Shown here one piece after another: positions 54,626 to 64,000 of a DNA stretch of 64,000 nt. The position numbers and the translations under genes were made by a program. Source of the stretch: Acanthosepion pharaonis (lineage: Eukaryota; Mollusca; Cephalopoda; Sepiida; Sepiidae); NCBI GenBank assembly GCA_903632075.3, contig CAHIKZ030005437.1, forward strand, positions 1,788,501 to 1,852,500, given 5' to 3'. The notes under the pieces are model-generated. The model saw only the letters and a list, made by a program, of their open reading frames with translations. It had not been told where the DNA came from and did not search any database. The stretch's first letter is position 1. The number at the start of each line of letters is the position of its first letter.

Positions 54626-54660
54626 TTCATGCTAGACGCAATAGCGTCTAGCATGAAACA
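54626..54660. repeat. Perfect hairpin, 15-bp arms and 4-base loop
   Basis: TTTCATGCTAGACGC, AATA, GCGTCTAGCATGAAA. Confidence 0.9.
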
Positions 54661-54945
54661 GACTGTCACCTCTAAGTGTTGACTTCAATGTTCACTTTTA
54701 TATTTAAACAGGCTCTATCTCTGATATTGAGCACTTTATCCCATCTCTGTTAAGGTTCAATCTCCCCCCTCCTCATATTTACACTTTCTCTAAATTCTGT
54801 TTTCACTTCCGGAGTGATTTTTTTCTGTTTTCATTTTGAATTTGTAGGTCTGATGAATTGGATCGTATTTACGATTCCAATGGAATAAATTATGACCATG
54901 GAATATTAGTGTTTAAGCCTTTTTATTATATCCTTATTCTGTCCT
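54645..54945 (+). mobile_element. Retroposon 3'-end-like segment with hammerhead-like motif
   Basis: The first half matches 48105-48215. The second half shares the GGTCTGATGAA...GGAA(A)TAAATTAT(G/A)ACCA block with 58045-58090. CTGATGA at 54850-54856 is followed by an 11-bp stem (54857-54881) and then GGAAT. Confidence 0.5.
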
Positions 54946-55050
54946 AGACATTGAGTTCTACTTGGATTCTTCCTCTTGAAAATTTTTTTCTGAAAATATA
55001 CATGTATGGGTATTTATATATTTTGCATACGTATGTATATTTTCCACTAA

Positions 55051-55053
<3 letters not shown>

Positions 55054-55127
<74 letters not shown>
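55054..55127. repeat. (CTAT)n(TA)n microsatellite
   Basis: About seven CTAT units then about 22 TA units. Confidence 0.97.
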
Positions 55128-55128
<1 letters not shown>

Positions 55129-55518
55129 TAGTGCAAGAACCCATGCCATGCTGCATGTCATACATTTCTTTATATGAAAATGATGACTGATTTAAAATCA
55201 TTGTTATAATTTGTATAGAAAAATGATGCAATTCAATGATCTCAATGATCCTGCCGATGTGACCTCCATCTTCTAGCTTTCTCCTTTTATATCTTTGAGA
55301 AGAGTTATTCACTTGTTCAAATTTAAATTTAATTTAAATGAAAAGGAAAAAAATCAGTTGGGTTTTGTGCCTACTAGGGACCCCCTTTGATCAAAATGAA
55401 ATATACATATCCAAGTACTATGGGTAATGTATTTTCAGAATATATTCTGTTATAGGGGTCTATCTCCAATAACCTATGAGGAGTTTGATAACGAACAAAC
55501 AGACCGACAGAGGCTACA

Positions 55519-55523
<5 letters not shown>

Positions 55524-55579
<56 letters not shown>
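55524..55579. repeat. (TA)n microsatellite
   Basis: About 28 TA units. Confidence 0.98.
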
Positions 55580-55583
<4 letters not shown>

Positions 55584-55799
55584 AATGGAAACATATAGGT
55601 AAATGTACGTGCGAATGTTCATATGTAAATACACACACACACACATATTATTTTTTTTAAAAGAAATTTTTTTTACAAAATGTAATGTAGATTTTAATTA
55701 CAAACATTTTACTCCTTAATTGTTTATGATAATATTAATAATGTTGATAATAGTAATATTGTTTATTTATATTATATTCTTACTATATTTATTTCCTAG

Positions 55800-56204
55800 T
55801 GTGACGCAATATTGTCAGCCCGGGGTCAACACCTAGTCGCGTCGTGAAGCTGTGATATTTATCCTACCAGCATTTTTTGGTTGACTCTTAGTCGCTGGCA
55901 CCAATATGTGACCCGGTCGATTGGTGGTCGTCGCTACATGGCGGGATCTTTTGGTCAGGGTACAAGATGGGATGGTCGGTCGATTCTAACGGTTTCACAC
56001 CAGATGCAACCGATCCGACACCAGCTTCATCGTTCTCAGCTCACTTCCAATGACTTGTTATCGAAGTAACTACTTCGATCTCAAGTCTAACCTACCCACG
56101 TTGTGATTTGATCTTAGGTAGACGAGATCAATCAGGCATCGGACCGTAGTGCAAGATGAGTCTAAACTGGAGGTGACATCGCACAAGTGTAAAAAAAAAA
56201 AAAA
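55800..56204 (+). mobile_element. GC-richer unit ending in poly(A), possible SINE or retroposed RNA
   Basis: A 390-bp block much richer in G and C than its surroundings, starting near GTGTGACGCAATATTGTCAG and ending GCACAAGTGT followed by 14 A (56191-56204). No open frame with a domain. A strong small hairpin (TCGAAGTAACTACTTCGA) lies at 56060-56077. Target duplication not seen. Confidence 0.45.
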
Positions 56205-56489
56205 ATTAAATAAAAAACAAAAATATTCGGTTATGCTGAAAGAAAGCAAATCAACTTTTATCAGTCTGTTCTATACATGAATATGTGTTTTTCCCATCCT
56301 GTTCTTGGAGAGTGATACTTTATACATCTAGCAATTTCTGGTTTTCTAAGTTAACTGGTTTATTTTTTAAGTGCTGGCTTAGCTTTGTTCATCAGTATAA
56401 CCTTCTGTTTCGGAGTCGGAGATAGGAAGTCATGGAATATCTCGGTCAGCTTCTGCGAGGCAACTCTCTGGTTCCTGCTAGCAAAATGA

Positions 56490-56512
56490 CTCCAACTCCA
56501 ACTCCAACTGAA
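56490..56512. repeat. (ACTCCA)n short tandem repeat
   Basis: Three to four ACTCCA units. Confidence 0.85.
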
Positions 56513-57012
56513 ACTAACTGACTGGCAAACAGAGGGCGCTCGTTTTTATGGACATCGACCAAAAACCGGTGCGGGGTTAAACGCAACTTGGGATTCTTGG
56601 TAATTCCCGATTTCTGACAAGAGGCCTCTTTGTTGTCCAACTAGGAAAATTGATTACTTCCCATTTGGGAAAATTAATTACTTTCTATTTTCTTGGTGGG
56701 GGATCCCCTCGTCCGTGAGTAGTGGTTGCAGGATAGGTATCCTCCTAAACTCCCTCCTCACATTGGTACCTCATACCAAATCCTTTAGGTGGGCGTTAGT
56801 AATTTCTCCGTCTTTCTTACAAATTTACCTCCGCCTATCACCATTGTTTTACTCGACCAATGGCGTCTCGGTCGTGCGGGTGTGGCTAAGCTTGCTTCAT
56901 TAATTAACCCTTTGACATCCCTGTTTATTTCAGGATTTCTGAATTCCAAAATTATCATCGTTGTTTTTGAAATTCCCTTTTTTTCGACTTACAAACACCT
57001 ATGCCCCCCCCC

Positions 57013-57510
57013 CCGGTGCCTTGGCCAACTTCTAAAATCTGGCGATTTCGAATGATATCTCAGACGCCTTTTGTCTATTTCGTGTTTTCTTTACAATTAT
57101 CATAAATCAATTGTCAAAAGCTCGCCACATGGCTTTTTGTGAATTTATCGTTTACGCCAATCCTCGGTTTCTTGGGAAAGTAAAAAAAGTAAAAAATTTC
57201 CATTTGAACGATGTATTTCTCGGAAAATCTTCCCATGCCAAAAAATTCTTACAATCAACATATGGCCCGTCGCCTGGCCAACTTCTAAAATCTCGCGGCT
57301 TCGAATGATATCTTAGACACTTTTTGATTCTCGTGTTTTCCTTAACCAGTGCTTTTACAAACATCATTAATCAATTGTCAAAAGCTTGCCATATGGCCTT
57401 TTTGTGAGTCCACTGTTTACGCAAATTCTCAGTTCTTGAGAAAAGTAACTTTTTTTTTTTAAAGTAAAAATAATATCTCGGGGTATCTTCTTTTCCGTTC
57501 TCAGTATTTT
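57013..57510. repeat. Tandem duplication, 253-bp period
   Basis: Units 57013-57265 and 57266-57510. Shared blocks: GGCCAACTTCTAAAATCT, TTCGAATGATATCT, AATCAATTGTCAAAAGCT and CATATGGC/CACATGGC. The second copy has small insertions. Confidence 0.85.
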
Positions 57511-57879
57511 CTTGTTTATTTTTTATGGTTAATTAGTTAATCAATTACCATAGCTAAATAGTGTCACACTAGTTTAGTTTGTTGAAAAACTTTAAAATGT
57601 TTAAAATAATGTCAAACGTTAACATCCAAATATAAAAATCTCTGTTTTTTCAAATTAACCGTAATATGCCCATATATGTTAATTTACCCATTCCTTTTCT
57701 TTTCCTTCATCTTTTACAAACTCTCTTTTCCATTTCTTTCTCAAACCCTACTTCCCCCTCTCCTTTCTTATATTTCTACTTCCATTTTTCTCTTTATCTC
57801 GTTTCCTGTGAGATGACTTATTAAATAGATCAATGTCTGGTCCACCCTCCCCCTTACTCTTAAATATCTTAATAAAAAT

Positions 57880-58110
57880 GGATTTAAAATTATTCCTATC
57901 TCTTCCTTCCCTCTCTAATTTCGATCGTGTCTGTAATACTCGTCCCCTTTCTCTATATCACCTTACATCAATTTAAAATTACCCCTCGAAATTGTGTAAA
58001 AAACTATGTATAAATTTAAAACATTTTTTCACCCTTGGAAATGAGGTCTGATGAACCAGGTAATATACCTGCGGAAATAAATTATAACCAATGGATCCTT
58101 AAGGTTGTCT
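57880..58110 (+). mobile_element. Retroposon 3'-end-like segment with hammerhead-like motif (copy 2)
   Basis: CTGATGA at 58048-58054, stem CAGGT/ACCTG with loop AATAT (58057-58071), then CGGAAATAAATTATAACCA. Homologous to 54845-54900. Confidence 0.5.
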
Positions 58111-58121
58111 GTTTTCTATTT

Positions 58122-58124
<3 letters not shown>

Positions 58125-58160
<36 letters not shown>
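58125..58160. repeat. (TA)n microsatellite
   Basis: About eighteen TA units. Confidence 0.97.
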
Positions 58161-58162
<2 letters not shown>

Positions 58163-58559
58163 TCTGAAGTGTAAGTAAAAACAGTGCTCAATGTAAAATG
58201 ACAGAGCTATTTAATATATTAAGAAATATTCATAATATCTTACAGTGATTGCACAACTCGGAGTTCCATACGTTCTGCATTCTTTAGGTGCAATTTTTGG
58301 GGTTAACACTGTTTCCATAATATTTCTGTTCATCGCAAGATATTTTATTGTAAGGTTGGACTATTATAGTAGTCAAAATATTTAAATGAATTGTAGTTTA
58401 ATTTTAGATTTGAATTTAAACCCAGATTAGCATTTAAGATTGAAAATAATGAATTATAAATTTTAATTTGAAGAGACGCAATAATAATCGAAAATAAAAA
58501 AGTTTAAAAATCAAGTGTGTGTGTGTATGGGGGTGGCAACTCTATTTTTTTCATGAAAA

Positions 58560-58985
58560 TTGATAAAGTAATTAATAATAATATTAATATTAATAGACTA
58601 AATAAGAGTAGTGATATCAGTAATAATAAAATATGTCAGGATAAAATAAAATTAAAATACCAATAAAAATAATACATATCACTGAAAACAAAATAATATG
58701 AAATATGATAAAATAAAATAGAAACATAAACATAAACATGTTAATAAATAGAGCAGATAAATGAATAAAAAATAATAATAAAATCAAATAAGAACAAAAA
58801 TAAGTAAAGTAAGTAAATAAACAAGTTACTAATGATTAGACTTAAGGTAGCAGAAAAAGAGAAAACAATAAAATAATGGATTAGCAAAAAATTTAAATGC
58901 GTTACAGTCAATATTAACAATAGTTGTATAGTAAAGGTAGCAAAAAGTAAAAAAAATAAATATTAATAAAAATAAATATCAATAT
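58560..58985. repeat. A-rich low-complexity tract (AATAA-type)
   Basis: Degenerate (AATA)n/(AATAA)n over about 420 bases, almost without C. Confidence 0.8.
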
Positions 58986-60118
<1,133 letters not shown>

Positions 60119-60130
60119 TATATTTATAAC

Positions 60131-60280
60131 ATAAATATGTTATAAAATCACTACAAAAATAGCCATTTGTTTCAACACTTCTGGTGTCTTATCAAGTGAT
60201 GAGTCAACACCAACACTAGATAAGACACCAGAAGTGTTGAAAAAAATGGCCATTTTTGTAGTGATTTTTAACATATTTAT
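60131..60280. repeat. Hairpin element 1 (62-bp arms)
   Basis: Arms 60131-60193 and 60219-60280, loop 25 bases. Near-perfect pairing through CAACACTTCTGGTGTCTTATC and its complement. Confidence 0.9.
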
Positions 60281-60390
60281 ATTTTATATTTTCGAATGAA
60301 TAATGTTTGCTCTACTCTGTATTGAGCAATCTTTTAAGAATAGTATTTGTTGCTTATTGGAATTTATTCCGTATACACCAATCCTATACT

Positions 60391-60391
<1 letters not shown>

Positions 60392-60440
<49 letters not shown>
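60392..60440. repeat. (TA)n microsatellite
   Basis: About 23 TA units. Confidence 0.97.
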
Positions 60441-60443
<3 letters not shown>

Positions 60444-60493
60444 ACAATATATAATTTTGTATAATTTTTATATATCAACACACTATTTAGAAA

Positions 60494-60592
60494 AATATGA
60501 AAACTGAAAGGTTTTTTGTGACGTGTTTCATTCGATGAAATCCTATAAACGGATGAAACACGTTACAAAATAACCTTTCCATTTTGTCATAT
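60494..60592. repeat. Hairpin element 2 (~38-bp arms)
   Basis: GAAAGGTTTTTTGTGACGTG with TTTCAT pairs with ATGAAACACG and TTACAAAATAACCTTTC; flanking AATATGA...TCATATT extends the stem. Confidence 0.88.
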
Positions 60593-60596
60593 TATT

Positions 60597-60656
60597 CTAC
60601 ACACACACCGCGCGCGCGCATATATATGTATGTGTGTGTGTGTGTGTGTGTGTATA
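60597..60656. repeat. (CA)n(CG)n(TA)n(GT)n compound microsatellite
   Basis: Includes CCGCGCGCGCGCA, a rare CG tract flanked by CA and GT. Confidence 0.95.
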
Positions 60657-60689
60657 AACATAAAATATATACACATTAAGGCAGGTTTC

Positions 60690-61759
60690 GTTAGATAATT
60701 TAGACATGATCTGTCTACGTATTCTCGATACGATCATTTCATACTCACGAATGAGCTTGTAGATTCGTCCTTTTTTTCCTTACCTTTCAACTCTAGCAAC
60801 AGAACAGTCTATATCTTACGCCTACGTAGGAAAACTTCAACCAATTAAAACTGCACTAAGCGAAACAAACAATCTTATTGGTTCATCACTGAAAGTTCAC
60901 GTGCAGAACGAAATTGCGCCAAAACTCAAGTGAGCCAACTTCGGACTTTCAGACCTTATAAAAATAAACGCTGACCGCTTCAGGCAGTCAGTAACAAACG
61001 GCGTAGCCTCCTTCGGGGAGGTTAAACCGGCCCTGAACCCGTTTAGGCGGGTTCAAACGGGCATATTTTGGGGCCGAGCCCACGGGCTCGGGAAAACCCA
61101 CAATAAATAACCCACAATAAATAACCTTGTGTCACATGTTGCCCCAGTGGGTGGGGTGCGGGGGGAGAATGAATATTGTCAGTAACAAACACCCACAGAG
61201 AACTTGCCAAAATACTCCACGTCACTCGAAATCACGATTACCCGCGCAAAGATACATCATCGCTGACTCATTCCCGATCGAAAACTTAATCAACTATGTG
61301 GATATCAATTCTCAACATTGCTTATCTAAAGTGAATCATATTCGCTACCTATTAGGTAAACATCAACGTACGAACGACCTTAAAAAACATTACATTACAG
61401 TTAAAGGTAGATCAATCTTAAAAACTCCTTCTAAAAAATGACACTTAATATCGACAATTATTAATATCAACACAACTTAAAAAGACTGTAAATGAACGAA
61501 CAATTACAAAGAGAGACATTCTGAAATCAAAAACACCTCATACACATTTCGCCAACATAACATATATCAATTATCCTGTTTGTATATTGCTTTGAATTGT
61601 ATATAAATGTTATATTAATTTCTAATTGAATATGTCTCGTTCTTAATCGTATTTTAAATTTCGTTTATTTGTTGTGGATGCAGAAAGTCACGCAACCTAC
61701 ACAAATTCGTTCTGATTCTTTCAAGCATAATTAATAAATTCTGCACATCCCCAACAAGC
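60690..61759 (+). mobile_element. LTR-like module with TATA box and initiator
   Basis: In order: CCAAT boxes (CCAATTAAAAC near 60841; CTTATTGGTTC near 60876), TATAAAAATAAACG at 60957-60970, GGCAGTCAGT about 25 bases on, GC-rich leader with repeated inverted pairs (CGGGTTCAAACGGGC; GCCCACGGGCTCGG), and a long AT-rich tail. The end ATCCCCAACA resembles the CCACAACA end of 62736-63517. A 104-aa frame (61127-61441) has no domain. Confidence 0.45.
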
Positions 61760-62300
61760 TTTTTGTGTGGTTATTGAAAGACGAGAGGAAAACAGTGTTT
61801 GCTCATATTTTATTTATTCCGAGTACTTTCGACCTAGCATGATGTAATCATCAGGGTATTGTTAATTATAAGATAAGTATTGTAGTATCCTTGGTTGTGG
61901 AAGACAAAATTTGTTGTGTCATGCTTTGGCTAGCGAGCATCGATAAATGGGAGGTAACTAGGTATTGTTATGGATGATTTTCCGATGTGCATAGTCGAAA
62001 AATAGAGGAAAGAACTATTAGGACGCACATTAACATTTAGCAACTATCTATTGTACACATTTTAAAATGTTGGTGGAGTATTCATAAATTAATTTTATTT
62101 AGGTTTGGTTTCAATTTTTTTATATAGTTTCAAAGGTTTTTAATTTGTGTTTATTTTTTTCTTGGAAAAGTATGAAGGTGTTTTCAACTGGGATTTTCTT
62201 GAATTGCGAAGGTGGACAGGTATGCTGTTCTAAATTTTTAGAAATGTTGGAGGTGTTATTTAAATGAAGATTTAGCCTACGTAAAAGTGTTGTTGTGTGT
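61760..62300 (-). mobile_element. Penelope-like element, 3' fragment (third lineage)
   Basis: Minus strand 62310-62150 reads VGHTTTLLRRLNLHLNNTSN, then HTCPPSQFKKIPVENTFILF and KHKLKTFE. This is the GIY-YIG nuclease core of Athena/Neptune-type Penelope polyproteins (YVGxTxxxLxRRL, then ExxxILxxxxxKxKLxxxE). The sequence then runs into a 3' region with CTGATGA (61854-61848) and TCGAAAG, the family's hammerhead-like signature. 5' truncated at a microsatellite. Confidence 0.7.
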
Positions 62301-62309
62301 CCAACATAT

Positions 62310-62361
62310 ATATACACATACATACACACACACACATACATATATATGTATATATATATAT
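62310..62361. repeat. Compound TA/CA microsatellite
   Basis: TA and CA tracts next to the Penelope fragment. Confidence 0.95.
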
Positions 62362-62439
62362 GAAATAAATTTGGGTATGTGATCCCAAATCACAGAGTTA
62401 TAGCTTACTGACATTTGGAAAAACGTTAATGAAATTAGG

Positions 62440-62500
62440 TTTCGAAAATAATATCCGATAATGATTTTCGCATATATGGCTTCATCAGATGGATAATGAA
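62440..62500 (-). other. Hammerhead-like motif, minus strand
   Basis: CTGATGA (62488-62482), hairpin AGCCATATATGC, GAAAATCATTATC. Core boxes CUGAUGA and GAAA are intact; the stem is short (about 4 bp). Confidence 0.4.
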
Positions 62501-62735
62501 AAATGTGTGTATGCATTTGTGTCTGTTTAAGATAATTAAATCTTATATTATTTTTCACAAGCTAATGTTGCTCGAGACTAAAAAAGAGAAAGAAAATGAG
62601 TGACTTTTAAAATATCGTTTAACATTTTATATTCTCCGCCTTAAAAACAGTTCTTTCATCTATTTTCTACCCATTTTGAAGGAGTTCCATCTCAAAACCA
62701 GGACACTATATACATATATATATGTACATATATAT

Positions 62736-63517
62736 TGTTGTGGATTAGCCAGTCTGTATCAGTGACAAATACAAATTAAACTGACCCTCTATTATTTTTA
62801 TTAAATCAAATTCAACAAACACAACAAGAAGAGAAATAATTAAATAGGCAGATATTTATTTCAATAGAAAATATATTTATATAGCAACAAGTACACACGA
62901 TATAATAAAGTTATTTAAAACTTGGTTCTTGGTTGTGTGATCAACGGTAATATCAAAGGTGTAAAGTATAGATCTAGTAATTGAATGAAATAGATTGCTT
63001 GACTTATTGTAGAATTGTCTCGCTTCGACTGATATAGTTACGATTTCCTTTATATTGTTAAGATATTGAGTGAGTTGAATTCTGAATCTCGTCTTGGTTG
63101 AATTCGTCACTAGATGAGTTGATGTTGAAAAGAAATTGAATTCCACAAGCGGGTTGATGTTAATAAAAATTAACTTTTAGCGAGGAAGTTGGGTTTCAGG
63201 GATTTATGTGACGAGTTGATTATTTTAAGGACTCATTGACTAAGTCTTGTCGAAGTTTCATATTCATGAATTTTCTTGATCACGTGGGAGGCTCGAAAGA
63301 ATGTTTATCAATTTTTGGCGCGTTGAACTCTGAACAGGTCAACTCGAGGTCAACCGAATGGACGTGGGCATAAATGACATTATTATTTATAGACCAATCA
63401 GAAAGCATTGTTTCGTACAGAACTCTGGAGCCGGTTTTAATGTGTTCAGTACAAACTTAGCTGTGATCCTTTTTTTTAACAGGTTTAAAACAGAGAATGT
63501 AGAAATTTAATTCTACA
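62736..63517 (-). mobile_element. Solo LTR-like element
   Basis: 782 bp on the minus strand beginning TGTAGAATT and ending CCACAACA, i.e. TG...CA. Within are a CCAAT box (CTGATTGGTC, 63405), TATAAATAATAATG, an E-box CCCACGTGATC and AATAAA-type signals (GAAATAAATATCTG) near 62855. No internal coding region. It resembles 12955-13960 in the promoter part. No target duplication seen. Confidence 0.55.
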
Positions 63518-63525
63518 ATACACAC

Positions 63526-63561
63526 ATATATATTTACACACACACACACACACACATATAT
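63526..63561. repeat. (CA)n-rich microsatellite
   Basis: CA units with TATATA interruption. Confidence 0.95.
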
Positions 63562-63741
63562 TGTATAGATGGCCACTTGTATTTGAGGATAGCCGTCTAC
63601 TAGGGCAGCTAACCAATCCCTATTGCAGACGCTTGCTCAGGCGAATTTATATTTGTTCAACACCCATAGAGTCCGTCTGTTTATACTGCAGCTATGCCTA
63701 CTTACAGTTTCTGGGAAAGAGCGTGTTATCTAGATTAATGA

Positions 63742-63891
63742 AGATGGCCTACAATATATGAAAGTTTTTTTTTTTTGCTGTGTGTATGTGTGAGTATTAT
63801 TGTGTTAGCAACTAGTATCTGTTTAGTTGATAACACAATGATACTCACACATACACACAGTAAAAAGAACCTTCAGATATTGGAGGCCATC
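63742..63891. repeat. Hairpin element 3 (~68-bp arms)
   Basis: Left arm 63742-63812, right arm 63826-63891. AGATGGCC...GTGTGTATGTGTGAGTAT pairs with ATACTCACACATACACAC...GGCCATCT. Loop about 13 bases. Confidence 0.88.
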
Positions 63892-64000
63892 TGTATTAAT
63901 CACCAACAAGTCACCAACACTCAACAAAATTACATTTCAAACTAGTCACAACACATTACATTGCATCTAGACATTGGTTCTGTTGTAATACTTCAGTCTA

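Noticed and set aside
61127..61441. 104-aa frame as a host gene
   Set aside because: It lies in the downstream part of an LTR-like module and shows no domain.

Overview
This is eukaryotic nuclear DNA: very AT-rich, with long introns, dense (TA)n/(CA)n microsatellites and many decayed transposable elements. The transposon mix (Penelope-like elements, Jockey-, L2/CR1- and RTE-like non-LTR elements, several Tc1/mariner families) and the two conserved animal genes point to an invertebrate metazoan. A mollusc, probably a cephalopod, fits best; that placement is inference.

Two host genes can be reconstructed exon by exon. The first, on the + strand, is SEC20/BNIP1, the Qb-SNARE of Golgi-to-ER retrograde transport: 7 coding exons between 16053 and 28694, 244 aa, with one GC-AG intron. 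The second, on the - strand, is PPIH, the U4/U6.U5 snRNP cyclophilin H: 7 coding exons between 42340 and 28827, 179 aa. They are convergent, with stop codons 132 bases apart and poly(A) signals about 45 bases apart, so their 3' ends nearly meet. Every exon was joined by hand using splice sites and phase.

Layout. 0.2-5.3 kb: a decayed Jockey-like non-LTR element (-) between ~85% identical 106-bp direct repeats. 6.2-8.8 kb: an L2/CR1-like element (-) interrupted by an inverted 630-bp copy of its own family. 8.9-12.4 kb: Tc1 and mariner relics and a short Penelope insertion. 13-15.8 kb: an LTR-like module and a foldback element with ~115-bp terminal inverted repeats. 16-28.7 kb: SEC20, whose introns hold an RTE-like relic and two ~1.8-kb related elements beginning and ending in GGTACC. 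28.8-42.3 kb: PPIH, with a 3.87-kb Penelope composite (31523-35392) and a second Penelope relic in its introns. 42.8-51.6 kb: LTR-like modules, mariner fragments, non-LTR fragments and a pseudogene of a dispersed, functionally unknown family. 52.3-53.9 kb: a nearly complete Tc1 element inside a TA microsatellite. 54-64 kb: microsatellites, tandem repeats, hairpin elements, LTR-like modules and another Penelope 3' end.

The most interesting signals are: the Penelope insertions, which are inverted partial dimers with 12-13 bp target duplications and a pol III (tRNA-like) A/B-box module in their 3' region; the 1.8-kb TIR element with a perfect 10-bp target duplication (Mutator-like size class) present twice in one gene; hammerhead-like RNA motifs; and a Trp-to-Phe change at the cyclosporin-contact position of cyclophilin H. 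No complete, undisrupted transposon protein was found.
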